A stretch of DNA of 24,982 bases from an uncultured Collinsella sp. (GTDB lineage Bacteria > Actinomycetota > Coriobacteriia > Coriobacteriales > Coriobacteriaceae). The first letter of the stretch is position 1. Each line of letters starts with the position of its first letter. Under the pieces are notes generated by a model. It had not been told where the DNA came from and ran no database searches. It worked only from the letters and a program-made list of their open reading frames with translations. Positions 1 through 8,387 of the stretch are shown here, in pieces. Location of the stretch: positions 1-24,982 of the forward strand of contig URIK01000010.1 in NCBI GenBank assembly GCA_900547855.1, written 5' to 3'. The translations under genes were made by a program, and so were the position numbers.

Positions 1-160
1 TGGCACTTCGGATTGTCAGGCGCGTCGTGCCAAACTCCTCGGCCAGCTCGTTTTCGGACGGAATCATCGAGCCCGTCGGGTAGTCGCCGCGCTCGATTCG
101 CTCCGCAATGCAGCGGCGAATTTGTTTGTAAACCGGCAAGTCTTCTACTGCATCAGCCAT
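1..160 (-). CDS. GntR-family transcriptional regulator, N-terminal part (runs off the left edge)
   Basis: Translating the minus strand from the ATG at 160 gives 53 residues of a GntR winged-helix DNA-binding domain. The start reads MADAVEDLPVYKQIRRCIAE, followed by the typical IPSENELAEEFG and TTRLTIRSA helix-turn-helix segments. An AAGGTAGG ribosome-binding site lies about 7 nt before the ATG. The reading frame is open to the window edge, so the effector-binding domain and subfamily cannot be seen. The start lies inside the end of the upstream regulator gene (16-nt overlap), so the two are very probably co-transcribed and translationally coupled. The target genes are unknown. Confidence 0.85.
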   Translation of the reverse strand, partial: MADAVEDLPVYKQIRRCIAERIERGDYPTGSMIPSENELAEEFGTTRLTIRSA

Positions 161-912
161 TCGACACCTACCTTCGTCGCAACGCCGTCTGCCTCGCCGT
201 TATCGGCAAAACGATACTTGGTCGGCAGAATCACGGACTTGCAATACTCGACAAAGCCATCGTTCTCGTCACGCTCGTGCGAAGCCTTGTAAAACACCGG
301 CGTGCCCTCCTGAGCACCCAGCAACTTGGCCTCGTCGGCGTTCAGACGGCTGATGGAAATATGCTCCTTGCCGTGCGTCACATGGACATTCCCTTCTTTG
401 AGCAAAACGTCGTAGAGGCTTTCCTGCTCAAAATCGTGATCGGGAAGCGAGGGGCACAAAGACAGATTGACGTGGGCCGTCTCAATCGACGCCGGGGAAC
501 CATTAACCACGCGCACACGTCGAATGCAGAAAAGCGGCATGCCCAGGTCGATCTGGGCCTTTTGGGCCAGATCGATATCGGCGTACACGACCTTGGACCA
601 AACCAGGCGTGCGGTCGACTTTGAGCCAACCCTCTCCACCGCCTGCGTATAGTTCCATGTTTCCTGAAAGATGTTCAGCGGTTTGGGAGGACACACATAG
701 GTGCCCGAACCGCGGCGGCTTTCCAAAGTTCCGCACGAAATAAGGCGCGCGATCGCAGCACGCAACGCCGTGCGCGACACGCCCAGCTCTTCACAGAGCA
801 CACGCTCGGCGGGCAGCCGGTCGCCACCCTGCAGGTCATAATGATTGATATACCAAAGAATGCCCTCAAAGGCGCAATCTTTGGGCGGAATCGCATATGG
901 TTCACTCGGCAT
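145..912 (-). CDS. GntR/HutC-family transcriptional regulator with UTRA effector domain
   Basis: This 255-residue protein has an N-terminal winged helix (about residues 10-75, with LPAERVLCEELG and SRTALRAAIARL) and a C-terminal UTRA-like effector domain (about 95-245). That layout is typical of HutC-type GntR regulators, which bind small molecules such as sugar phosphates and usually repress nearby genes. I chose the ATG at 912 because GAGGAG lies 8 nt upstream. A GTG two codons earlier would leave only 2 nt to that site. It starts 35 nt after the unknown gene at 948-1439 and overlaps the next GntR gene by 16 nt, so the three look like one operon. The ligand cannot be told from the sequence. 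Confidence 0.85.
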   Translation of the reverse strand: MPSEPYAIPPKDCAFEGILWYINHYDLQGGDRLPAERVLCEELGVSRTALRAAIARLISCGTLESRRGSGTYVCPPKPLNIFQETWNYTQAVERVGSKSTARLVWSKVVYADIDLAQKAQIDLGMPLFCIRRVRVVNGSPASIETAHVNLSLCPSLPDHDFEQESLYDVLLKEGNVHVTHGKEHISISRLNADEAKLLGAQEGTPVFYKASHERDENDGFVEYCKSVILPTKYRFADNGEADGVATKVGVEWLMQ

Positions 913-947
913 GGGCACGGCTCCTCAACCGCTTGATGCTGCAGACA

Positions 948-1439
948 TCATTGCTCCGGACGCCCCATGGCGTCGAAGGCTTCTTTGATCTGCTCCGCAA
1001 CGTTCCGATACGACCGATATAGGCCGGAGTCTCGCTTGACTTCGCCCGCGGTCACCGGAATCTCAAGCTTCGAAATCTCATCCTCGCCGGTTTGCACGGC
1101 AACGATGACACCCATACCAAGGCACATATTACGCTTGGCAGCGTTGTTTTTAGTAGCCTGAGCTGGATTAATCAAAATCTGCTGAGCTAGTTCGCGCTTG
1201 CTAACCTCCGGCACATCCTCGGGATTTCCGGTCTCGACAATCTCGCACTGCAGCACGTCCGCATAGTCAAAAATCTTCGGCTCACCGCCGCGCTGATGCA
1301 CGGCCCACTTGCGGCGCGTGGCATCCTGGTAGATAGCCGGCAAAAATGTAAACCGCGGCGGGTCCAAAATCGTATCCGTGATGGTAAACACATCGGAATC
1401 AAAGGCATCCTGCGGGTTTTTCTTCTTGAACAGCCCCAT
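948..1439 (-). CDS. hypothetical protein, 163 residues
   Basis: I do not recognise a named family with confidence. The protein starts MGLFKKKNPQ and has no signal peptide or membrane helix. It holds a segment FDYADVLQCEIVETG that resembles the 'YxDIxxFExxEdG' strand pattern seen in some SHOCT/DUF4428-type bacterial proteins. A short apolar stretch with two methionines follows near residues 105-120. I chose the ATG at 1439 because GGGAGG lies 6-7 nt upstream; an in-frame ATG 11 codons earlier has no better site. It is the first gene of a likely minus-strand operon with the two GntR regulators. Its function is unknown. Confidence 0.7.
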   Translation of the reverse strand: MGLFKKKNPQDAFDSDVFTITDTILDPPRFTFLPAIYQDATRRKWAVHQRGGEPKIFDYADVLQCEIVETGNPEDVPEVSKRELAQQILINPAQATKNNAAKRNMCLGMGVIVAVQTGEDEISKLEIPVTAGEVKRDSGLYRSYRNVAEQIKEAFDAMGRPEQ

Positions 1440-1560
1440 ATCAGCCTCCCGTACTAGCATTAAACAACTCATGCTGAATATAGCACCAATTTCAAGCCAC
1501 TGCTTTATCGCATCGGTGCGTGGCGTCTATGGCTCGCCCAGCGGAAGAGTTCACGGACGA

Positions 1561-1633
1561 GGGCCGGGGTGCCTGCCTTGTTTTGAGAAGTGGGCTCCGC
1601 GAACTTCTCAAAACAAGGCAGGCACCCCGGCCC
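1561..1633. repeat. Perfect 31-bp inverted repeat (hairpin or REP-like element)
   Basis: The arms 1561-1591 and 1603-1633 are exact reverse complements, with an 11-nt loop GGGCTCCGCGA. The arm begins GGGCCGGGGTGCCTGCC and ends TTGAGAAGT. No T-run follows on either strand, so this is not a standard intrinsic terminator. It lies in the 248-bp gap between the LacI gene end and the next gene on the same strand. Nothing else is recognisable in that gap. Confidence 0.85.
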
Positions 1634-1687
1634 CGCCGGCAAATAGCAGACACTCCGCATGCAATCTATGCAAACAAACAAGTACGT

Positions 1688-2716
1688 TTAGCTACATTCG
1701 GTAAGTTCGAGCACGCTGCCCTTAACGATAAGCGCCGGCTCCAGGACGACCTCTTCGGCACGCCTGCCGCCCCTACCGGCAAGACGCTTGGACATGCAGC
1801 CAAAAGCATGCTCCGCAAGGACACCAGGATCCTGCTCAATCGCGGTCAGCGCCGGCTCAAAGAGAACGTCGGCCGCCGAGTTGTCATAGCTCACCACCGA
1901 GATATCGCCCGGGATGCTCTTCCCCATCTCGTGCAAGCGCTTGAGCAGACCGAGGGCGATGTTATCCGAACTTGCGAACACAGCGGTGGCATCAGTTGCG
2001 AGCACCGCCTCCGAGGCCTCATAGGCACTCGGAATGTAGTACTCGCTCTCAAACTCCAAACGTGCGTCGATAGGCAGGCCAACCTCGCGCAGCGCGCGCT
2101 CATAGCCGGCAAGTCGCTTACGCCCCGTATTGGAACGGCGCGCGTTAACCAAGCAGGCAATGCGACGGTGGCCCTGCTCGATCAGATAGCGGGTGGCCAT
2201 GTAGCCACCCATCTCGTGGTCGAACATCACCTTGTCGCACTCAAGCCCCTCAATGGCACGATCGACCATCACGGCAGGGATAGGCAGATGGCTGACTTCT
2301 TCGCGCAGGGCGCGGTCGTCGGAGAACTCGTCGCCTACGACCAGGAAGACGCCATCAACGCCGCGCGTCACCAGCTGGCGCAGCAGCTCCAGATCGTCAT
2401 CGGCGCTTCCGCCCGAGCTGGTAATGAAGAGCGCATAGCCGTCCTCGCGGCAGCGCTTTTCCAGGCTACCGGCGAGCGAGGCAAAAAAGCGGCTCTCGAT
2501 GTTAGGGACGATAAGGCCCAGGGTGCGCGACTCGCGCATGACCAGGCTGCGCGCGATCTGGTTGGGAACATAGTGGTTGCGCGCCGCGACCTCTTTGATG
2601 AGCTTGCGGTTTTCTTCCGAGATGCGACAGGGCCGATTATTGAGCACAAGCGAGACCGACGAGGGGGAAAGCCCCACCTCCTGGGCAATCTGCTTGAGGG
2701 TGACTTTGTTGGCCAT
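1688..2716 (-). CDS. LacI-family transcriptional regulator
   Basis: This 342-residue protein starts with a canonical LacI helix-turn-helix (residues 5-27, VTLKQIAQEVGLSPSSVSLV). The hinge-helix region (ARSLVMRESRTLGLIVPN) follows, then a periplasmic-binding-like effector domain (about 62-335) with typical GVDGVFLV, AVMVDR and AVFASSDNIALG segments. Length and order match the family, which mostly represses sugar-use genes until a sugar binds. AAGGAG lies 4-5 nt before the ATG. A TATACT -10-like hexamer on the minus strand lies at 2752-2757. It is divergent from murB, which is probably incidental. The effector is unknown, though the nearby carbohydrate genes make a sugar ligand reasonable. Confidence 0.93.
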   Translation of the reverse strand: MANKVTLKQIAQEVGLSPSSVSLVLNNRPCRISEENRKLIKEVAARNHYVPNQIARSLVMRESRTLGLIVPNIESRFFASLAGSLEKRCREDGYALFITSSGGSADDDLELLRQLVTRGVDGVFLVVGDEFSDDRALREEVSHLPIPAVMVDRAIEGLECDKVMFDHEMGGYMATRYLIEQGHRRIACLVNARRSNTGRKRLAGYERALREVGLPIDARLEFESEYYIPSAYEASEAVLATDATAVFASSDNIALGLLKRLHEMGKSIPGDISVVSYDNSAADVLFEPALTAIEQDPGVLAEHAFGCMSKRLAGRGGRRAEEVVLEPALIVKGSVLELTECS

Positions 2717-2850
2717 CTCGCTCCTTCCGGGTTTACGCGCAATCTCTTGAAAGTATAGCGACTACCCCTCTACCTCGGTGATAAACACTTTACCAATCCG
2801 GTAGACGGCTGTTTTATCGCCGCCAGCGCACCAAATCCGTCCGGGTGGGG

Positions 2851-2856
2851 TATATT
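2851..2856 (+). promoter_or_regulatory. Candidate -10 element of murB
   Basis: A TATATT hexamer lies 44 nt before the murB start codon in the lacI-murB divergent gap. No convincing -35 box is visible at the right distance. This is a weak call based on base pattern only. Confidence 0.3.
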
Positions 2857-2899
2857 GCAATCGATTGATGACAACGACCACCAAAAGGCGGATATTCGT

Positions 2900-3862
2900 A
2901 TGCACGAGAACGACTTTTTTAACGAGGACCTGCTGTGCGCGCTTGCTGGCGTTGCCGGCGAGGACAACGTACTGATGAGCGAGCCCATGCGCGAGCACAC
3001 CACGTTTAAGATCGGCGGCCCGGCCGACGTCTTTGTCACGCCCGATACCGAGCAGGGCCTCGTCGCCACGCTCGATACCTGCTATCGCTGCGATCTGCCC
3101 CTCACCATCGTGGGCAACGGCTCCGACCTACTCGTCGGCGACAAGGGTATCCGCGGCGTCGTCGTGGCGTTGGGCGAAGGCCTCTCCGACATTACGATCG
3201 ACGGCACGCACGTCACGGCGGCAGCCGGCGCGCTGCTTTCCGATGTCGCAGCCGCGGCAGCCGAGGCCTGCCTCACCGGCATGGAGCCCATCTCGGGCAT
3301 CCCCGGATCGGTCGGCGGCGCCTGCTACATGAACGCCGGTGCCTACGGTGCCTGCATGGCCGATGTGCTGGAGTCCGTGCGCGTCTACAAACCCGCTCGC
3401 CAGCTCGACGACGGCACCCGCGGCAGCGGCAATATCATCGAGTTCGATGTCGACGAGCTCAACCTGGGTTATCGAAAGAGCCGCATCGCCGATGACGGCT
3501 TTATCGTGCTTTCGGCCACCTTCAATCTCGCCCCGGGCAACGCCGCGATGATCAAGGCCGACATGGACGACTACCGCCAGCGCCGCGAGGATAAGCAGCC
3601 GCTCGACATGCCGAGTGCCGGCTCCACTTTCAAGCGCCCCGAGGGTTACTTTGCCGGCAAACTCATCATGGATGCCGGCCTGCGAGGACACGCCGTTGGC
3701 GGCGCGCAGGTGAGCGAGAAGCACTGCGGCTTCATCGTCAACGCCGACCACGCCACCGCCGCCGATGTCGACGAACTCATCCGCCACATCCAGGCAACCG
3801 TCAAAGACCAATTCAACGTAGACCTAGAACCCGAAGTCCACCGAGTCGGCGAATTTTTATAA
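2900..3862 (+). CDS. murB: UDP-N-acetylenolpyruvoylglucosamine reductase (MurB, type II)
   Basis: MurB uses NADPH and bound FAD to reduce UDP-GlcNAc-enolpyruvate to UDP-MurNAc, the second committed step of peptidoglycan synthesis, in the cytoplasm. The 320-residue protein has the FAD-binding segments TTFKIGGPADVF (34-45) and VGNGSDLLVGDKGIRGVVV (71-89). It also has GMEPISGIPGSVGGACYMN (127-145). The catalytic serine is S242 in AGSTFKRP and the catalytic glutamate is E312 in PEVHRVGE. The GSTFKRP form and the length fit type II MurB. I chose the ATG at 2900 (MHENDFF) because AAGGCGGA lies 8 nt upstream; an in-frame ATG 15 codons earlier lacks such a site. It is monocistronic, with a hairpin terminator right after the stop. 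Confidence 0.96.
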   Translation: MHENDFFNEDLLCALAGVAGEDNVLMSEPMREHTTFKIGGPADVFVTPDTEQGLVATLDTCYRCDLPLTIVGNGSDLLVGDKGIRGVVVALGEGLSDITIDGTHVTAAAGALLSDVAAAAAEACLTGMEPISGIPGSVGGACYMNAGAYGACMADVLESVRVYKPARQLDDGTRGSGNIIEFDVDELNLGYRKSRIADDGFIVLSATFNLAPGNAAMIKADMDDYRQRREDKQPLDMPSAGSTFKRPEGYFAGKLIMDAGLRGHAVGGAQVSEKHCGFIVNADHATAADVDELIRHIQATVKDQFNVDLEPEVHRVGEFL

Positions 3863-3866
3863 AAAA

Positions 3867-3888
3867 GAAGGCCCCGAAAGGGGCCTTC
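3867..3888. terminator. Bidirectional intrinsic terminator (murB / NlpC-type hydrolase)
   Basis: The stem GAAGGCCCC / GGGGCCTTC has a GAAA tetraloop. On the minus strand it is followed by TTTTTT (3861-3866), a strong tail for leftward transcripts from the hydrolase gene. On the plus strand it follows murB by 4 nt, with a weaker T-rich tail. Confidence 0.85.
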
Positions 3889-3943
3889 ACCATATTTATT
3901 CAAATAACCCAGTCCGGTGTGTCGCGCCCCGAATCCGAGAGGG

Positions 3944-4068
3944 CCGGGACAGTCCGAGAGGCATAAGGTTGATCGCGAGTTCCGCACGAGCCGGAGAGCA
4001 CTTAATGTGCTCTCCGTGCGAGCAGGACTGCCCGAGCAGGCAACCTTATGCCTCTCGGACTGTCCCGG
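3944..4068. repeat. Long 28-bp inverted repeat with an inner hairpin (cruciform-type element)
   Basis: The arms 3944-3971 and 4041-4068 are exact reverse complements; the arm contains CAGTCCGAGAGGCATAAGG. Between them sits a second perfect 9-bp hairpin (3993-4001 / 4007-4015, GGAGAGCAC with loop TTAAT). Partial pairing (CGCAC 3983-3987 with GTGCG 4016-4020) extends it. The element fills the gap between the murB terminator and the 3' end of the hydrolase gene, whose stop codon lies 13 nt beyond the right arm. No coding sequence is supported here. Confidence 0.8.
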
Positions 4069-4080
4069 ACCAAGCCGCAG

Positions 4081-5286
4081 CTACGACAGCGCAATACCGC
4101 CGAGCCAGCCCCAACGCACGCCAGAGCCAGTGCCATAGAAGCTAATAAACGAGTCAAGCGACTTAGACGTAATGGCGCCCTCGTTGCTCATAACGATGCC
4201 GCCGCCAACGTAGATACCCACATGACCGTAGATAAGGCCCGGAGCACCCGTGCCGCTGTGCGAGGAATCGGCCACGATCATGCCCACCTGCAGCGCCGAG
4301 CGGTCGGAGCTATAGCACCAGGCGTTGAACATGTCGCAGGCGTTGCCGCCAAAGTAGCCAACGCCGGCGTTACGGAAGACATTGGTAACCCACGCCGCGC
4401 ACCAGTTCTGACCCGGCGAAGGCGTGGAGTAGCACGCGTTGACGACAGCCTGCTGCTTGCCCGAGCCGGCATTCTGCTGCGGAGTTCCGGGCGCGTACGA
4501 TCCACCACCCGAGCTCGAACCACCCGAGTAGGAATTGTTCTTGTTCGCGGCAGCCGCGGCAGCGGCAGCCTTCCTAGCGGCCTCCTCAGCCTGGGCGGCA
4601 GCGAGGATCTCGGAATCGCGCTGAGCCATGAGCTCCTTGACGTCGTCGGAAAGACCGTTCAGCACGGTCTGGACTTCTTGCTGCTTGGCCTGCATGTCCT
4701 GCATCTGGGCAGTCTGCTGGTCCTTGAGCTTCTCTAAGTCGGCCTTCTGCGACTCGAGCTCGGTCTTTTGCGCATCGAGCTCTTCCTGGATGGTCTGAAT
4801 GTCCTCGATGGCGTCGCGGTCGCTCTTGTTGATCTTCTCAACGTAATGCGCGTTGGCGACGAGTTCCTCAAACGAGCCAGAGGCCAGCAGCAGCGACAGG
4901 ATGTTCGTGCCGCCGGACTTGTAGCTGGCGGCCACGCGATCGGAAAGGTCGTTGCGCTTCTTCTTGAGCTCGGCCTTCTTTTCATCGATCTGGGCCTGCG
5001 TGTCGTCAATCTTGCCCTGGACATTCTCGATGTCGTTGAGGGTCTGGGCATTCTTGTTGGCCAGCGCCGCATACTCATTTGCGATGCTGTCGAGCTGGGC
5101 CTGAACCTCGTCGAGCTGGGCCTGGGCGGCATTCAGTTTATCGGTGGTTTCTTTGGAAGCCTCCGCCGCATGGGCGTGAGCGGGCAGGCCAAAAAGAACT
5201 GCCGCAGAAGCGGCGCCGAACAGGGCCTTGAGGGCAGTGCGGCGCGAGAGCTCCTGGGAAAGGATGGAATCGCTGTTTGGTGACAT
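4081..5286 (-). CDS. Tat-exported coiled-coil peptidoglycan hydrolase, NlpC/P60-type
   Basis: This 401-residue protein has a twin-arginine signal (SRRTALK at 14-20, hydrophobic core to about 36, likely cleavage after AHAHA near 40). A long coiled coil (about 45-240) rich in Gln, Glu, Lys and Ala resembles the PcsB/CwlO N-terminal region. An Ala-run and Gly/Ser linker (238-275) follows. The C-terminal catalytic domain has candidate C296 (NWCAAW) and H355 (YGHVGIYVG), with N368 or E369 as a possible third residue. Such enzymes cut peptide crosslinks in the wall during growth or division and are commonly regulated through the coiled coil. GGAG lies 5 nt before the ATG. The Tat-like signal is unusual for this group, which mostly uses Sec. 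Confidence 0.85.
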   Translation of the reverse strand: MSPNSDSILSQELSRRTALKALFGAASAAVLFGLPAHAHAAEASKETTDKLNAAQAQLDEVQAQLDSIANEYAALANKNAQTLNDIENVQGKIDDTQAQIDEKKAELKKKRNDLSDRVAASYKSGGTNILSLLLASGSFEELVANAHYVEKINKSDRDAIEDIQTIQEELDAQKTELESQKADLEKLKDQQTAQMQDMQAKQQEVQTVLNGLSDDVKELMAQRDSEILAAAQAEEAARKAAAAAAAANKNNSYSGGSSSGGGSYAPGTPQQNAGSGKQQAVVNACYSTPSPGQNWCAAWVTNVFRNAGVGYFGGNACDMFNAWCYSSDRSALQVGMIVADSSHSGTGAPGLIYGHVGIYVGGGIVMSNEGAITSKSLDSFISFYGTGSGVRWGWLGGIALS

Positions 5287-5509
5287 ATGTACTCCGTTAC
5301 ATGCTTATTTATATGTCGCTCAACTCATACATATTAGCGTACATATGGCGCGTCCCAACGATTTCCACGAACGGCAGGAAACTGCAAGGTCAGCGGCTCG
5401 TAAGCAAATGCCAAAGATCAGGTTATGCGTACGCAAGCTCTTCTATGAGTACGTTAGCACAATCCTCTGCTTTTCCTACAGCGCACGATTTGGGCGTCCC
5501 TGCCTGCGC

Positions 5510-5515
5510 TATACT
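5510..5515 (+). promoter_or_regulatory. Candidate -10 element of galE
   Basis: TATACT lies 38 nt before the galE start. A TTGGGC upstream is only 14 nt away, so the -35 box is uncertain. The rest of the 266-bp gap 5287-5552 is divergent upstream DNA of the hydrolase and galE; it is locally AT-rich around 5290-5345, and I see no gene in it. Confidence 0.4.
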
Positions 5516-5552
5516 CCCCTGAAGAAGTGTTCCTGATTCGATAGGAGACTAC

Positions 5553-6614
5553 ATGTCCAAAGCACTCGACCCCAAAGACACCTGTGTCCTCGTTACCGGT
5601 GGCGCCGGCTTTATCGGCTCGCACACCGTCGTTCAGCTGCTCGAGGGTGGCTACCAGGTCGTCATCGTCGATGATCTCTCCAACTCCAGCGCCGTCGCCG
5701 TCGACCGCGTCAAGACCATCGTGGGCGACGAGGCCGCCAAGAACCTCACCTTCTACGAGGCCAACGTGCTCGACCGCGATGCGATGAACAAGATCTTCGA
5801 TACCCATCAGATCGACCGCGTCATCCACTTTGCCGGCTTTAAGGCCGTCGGCGAGTCGGTGAGCAAGCCCGTCGAGTACTACCACAACAACATCGAGAAC
5901 ACCCTGGTGCTCATCGACGTCATGCGCAACCATGGCTGCAAGTCCATCATCTTCTCGAGCTCCTCGACCGTCTACGGCGACCCGGACAACCCGCCCGTCA
6001 CCGAGGAGGATCCTAAGAAGCCCGCGACCAACCCCTATGGTTGGACCAAGTGGATGATCGAGCAGATCCTTATGGACGTCCACACCGCCGACCCCGAGTG
6101 GGACGTCGTGTTACTCCGTTATTTCAATCCCATCGGCGCCCATCCGTCGGGCCTGATCGGCGAGGATCCCAAGGGCATCCCCAACAACCTGGTGCCCTAT
6201 GTCGCCCAGGTCGCCGTGGGCAAGCTCGAGGCCGTTCAGGTCTTTGGCAACGACTACCCCACCCCCGACGGCACCGGCGTGCGCGATTACATCCACGTGT
6301 GCGATCTGGCATCTGGTCACGTGGCCGCCCTTAACTGGATGAACGGCAAGACCGGCGTCGAGATCTTTAACTTGGGCACCGGCACCGGCACCTCGGTACT
6401 CGAGGTCGTCGCCGCCTTCTCCAAGGCTTGTGGCAAGGAGCTGCCCTACGTGATCCGCGAGCGCCGCGCCGGCGACATCGCTGCCAACTGGTGCGATGCC
6501 TCCAAGGCCGAGCGCATGATGGGCTGGAAGGCCCAGTACGACATCGCGGACATGTGCCGCGATAGCTGGAACTGGCAGAGCCACAACCCCAACGGCTTCG
6601 CCGACGCCGAGTAG
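5553..6614 (+). CDS. galE: UDP-glucose 4-epimerase
   Basis: GalE interconverts UDP-galactose and UDP-glucose with tightly bound NAD+ (Leloir pathway; it also supplies UDP-Gal for surface polysaccharide). The 353-residue protein is an extended short-chain dehydrogenase. It has the Rossmann motif GGAGFIGSH (16-24), IHFAGFKAVGES, the SSSSTVYG segment (136-142), the catalytic Y162-x3-K166 (PYGWTKWMIEQIL) and the RYFNPIGAHPSGLIGEDP segment typical of GalE. AGGAGA lies 5 nt before the ATG. It appears monocistronic, with a strong terminator at 6636-6669. No galK or galT is in view. Confidence 0.95.
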   Translation: MSKALDPKDTCVLVTGGAGFIGSHTVVQLLEGGYQVVIVDDLSNSSAVAVDRVKTIVGDEAAKNLTFYEANVLDRDAMNKIFDTHQIDRVIHFAGFKAVGESVSKPVEYYHNNIENTLVLIDVMRNHGCKSIIFSSSSTVYGDPDNPPVTEEDPKKPATNPYGWTKWMIEQILMDVHTADPEWDVVLLRYFNPIGAHPSGLIGEDPKGIPNNLVPYVAQVAVGKLEAVQVFGNDYPTPDGTGVRDYIHVCDLASGHVAALNWMNGKTGVEIFNLGTGTGTSVLEVVAAFSKACGKELPYVIRERRAGDIAANWCDASKAERMMGWKAQYDIADMCRDSWNWQSHNPNGFADAE

Positions 6615-6635
6615 CAAAACCTACATACCGCTCTT

Positions 6636-6669
6636 GCCCCGATCTCACGTTGTGAGGTCGGGGCTTTTT
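6636..6669 (+). terminator. Intrinsic terminator of galE
   Basis: A 13-bp stem (GCCCCGATCTCAC / GTGAGGTCGGGGC, one T-G wobble) with loop GTT is followed by TTTTTC, 22 nt after the galE stop. Confidence 0.93.
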
Positions 6670-6723
6670 CATGGCATGTAACCATTCGCCGAAAATCGAC
6701 CAACTTTTTTAACTTGCCTATAC

Positions 6724-6748
6724 ATGTTTAAACAACATGTTTTACAAT
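6724..6748 (+). promoter_or_regulatory. malQ promoter with putative sugar-regulator operator
   Basis: A TACAAT -10-like hexamer (6743-6748) lies just after a near-palindrome ATGTTTAAACAA (6724-6735; reverse complement TTGTTTAAACAT). The operator-like site would cover the promoter core. The same motif lies upstream of the ABC binding-protein gene and between the GntR regulator and PTS fusion genes. A second small palindrome, AACATGTT (6734-6741), lies alongside. Confidence 0.55.
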
Positions 6749-6833
6749 AGGCGTATCGAATCAGAACATCGGAGGCGGACTGCACACCCATCGGCAGGCC
6801 GACCCCACAACAAGAAGGTTGGTGAGCGCATTC

Positions 6834-8339
6834 ATGGAGCGTGCAAGCGGCGTCCTCATGCCCGTCTCATCTCTGCCCGGACCATACGGAATCGGCGGCT
6901 TTGGCTGGAATGCCTACGACTTCGTCGATTTTCTCGCCTCGTGCAAACAACATTACTGGCAGATTCTGCCCCTTACGACGACCAGCTATGGCGATTCGCC
7001 CTATCAGTCGTTCTCGGCCCGCGCAGGCAACCCCAACTTTATCGACTTTGCCGAGCTTATCGAGGCAGGGTATCTGGAGCAGCGCGATATCGATGGCGTG
7101 TATCTGGGATCCGACCCCAGCAATGTCGACTACGGTGCTATCTTTGGCGGCCGCCGTCAGATTCTCGACCGCGCCGCTGAGCGCTTTGCTGCCGACAAGC
7201 CGGCCGATTTCGATGACTTTATCCAGGCCAACGAGGACTGGCTCATCCCCTACTGTGAGTTCATGACCGTCAAAGAGGAGTGCGGTCTCAAGGCGTTTTG
7301 GGAGTGGCCCGCGGAGCTCCGCACCCGCGGCGAGGCTTCCGCCAAGGTCTGCGCCGACCATCCGGCGCGTATGCTCTACCACCAGATGACGCAGTACTTC
7401 TTCGATCGCCAGTGGAGCCGCCTCAAGGCCTATGCCAACGAGCGCGACATTCTCATCATCGGCGACCTGCCCATCTATGTCTCGCGTGACTCCGTCGAGA
7501 TGTGGGCGACGCCTGAGCTCTTTAAGATCGACGCCGCCGGCAATCCGGTGAGCGTCGCCGGCACGCCGCCCGACCAGTTCTCGGCCACCGGCCAGTACTG
7601 GGGCAACCCCATCTACGACTGGGACGCCATGGAGTCCGACGGCTTCTCCTGGTGGGAGGGCCGCATTCGCGCCGCCCTCGACATGTACGACGTCATCCGC
7701 CTGGATCACTTCCGCGGCTTCGAGGCCTATTGGGAGGTGCCGTTCTCCTCGCCCGATTCGTCCTACGGTTCGTGGACGCAGGGTCCCGGCCTCAAGTTCT
7801 TCAAGACGCTCGAGGAAAAGCTCGGCACGCTGCCCATCATCGCCGAGGACCTGGGCTTCCTCACCCCCGGCGTCATCGACATGCGCGACAACTCGGGCTT
7901 CCCCGGCATGAAGATCCTGCAGTTTGCCTTTGAGGGCACCAACTCGTACTACCTGCCGCATAACTACATCGCCAACACCGTCGCCTATGTGGGCACCCAC
8001 GACAACGAGACGGCGCGCGGTTGGTTTGAGGGAACGGCCACCCCGCGTCAGCGCGAGCAGGCGGCCCTGTACACCCACCAGCAGGCCGGCGAGCCCATGG
8101 CCGATGCACTCAACCGCACCATCGCCGCCAGCGTGAGCGATACCTGCATCTACACCATGCAAGACCTGCTTAACCTGGGCAACGAGGCGCGCATCAACAC
8201 TCCCGCCACCCTGGGCGGCAACTGGACCTGGCGCATGCTCGATGGCGCCATCACCCGCGAGCTCGAGCACAAGCTCACCGGCTGGACCGAGACCTACTTC
8301 CGCATCCCGTCGGAAGCCGAAATCGAGCTTCCCCAATAG
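6834..8339 (+). CDS. malQ: 4-alpha-glucanotransferase (amylomaltase, GH77)
   Basis: MalQ moves alpha-1,4-glucan segments between maltodextrins, releasing glucose and lengthening chains for phosphorylase; it acts in the cytoplasm. The 501-residue length is that of the compact Thermus-type amylomaltases, not the roughly 690-residue enteric type. Catalytic residues are visible as D291 (IRLDHFRG, nucleophile), E338 (IIAEDLG, acid/base) and D390 (GTHDNET). The N-terminal GVLMPVSSLPGPYGIG is also characteristic. I chose the ATG at 6834, with GGTGAG 7 nt upstream; GTG at 6822 after AGAAGG is the alternative. The operator upstream ties it to the same regulator as the importers. A terminator separates it from glgP. 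Confidence 0.95.
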   Translation: MERASGVLMPVSSLPGPYGIGGFGWNAYDFVDFLASCKQHYWQILPLTTTSYGDSPYQSFSARAGNPNFIDFAELIEAGYLEQRDIDGVYLGSDPSNVDYGAIFGGRRQILDRAAERFAADKPADFDDFIQANEDWLIPYCEFMTVKEECGLKAFWEWPAELRTRGEASAKVCADHPARMLYHQMTQYFFDRQWSRLKAYANERDILIIGDLPIYVSRDSVEMWATPELFKIDAAGNPVSVAGTPPDQFSATGQYWGNPIYDWDAMESDGFSWWEGRIRAALDMYDVIRLDHFRGFEAYWEVPFSSPDSSYGSWTQGPGLKFFKTLEEKLGTLPIIAEDLGFLTPGVIDMRDNSGFPGMKILQFAFEGTNSYYLPHNYIANTVAYVGTHDNETARGWFEGTATPRQREQAALYTHQQAGEPMADALNRTIAASVSDTCIYTMQDLLNLGNEARINTPATLGGNWTWRMLDGAITRELEHKLTGWTETYFRIPSEAEIELPQ

Positions 8340-8387
8340 GAACCACCGCGCCCGACCCCACCCCACCGTGCGGACGCGACCGCTTTT

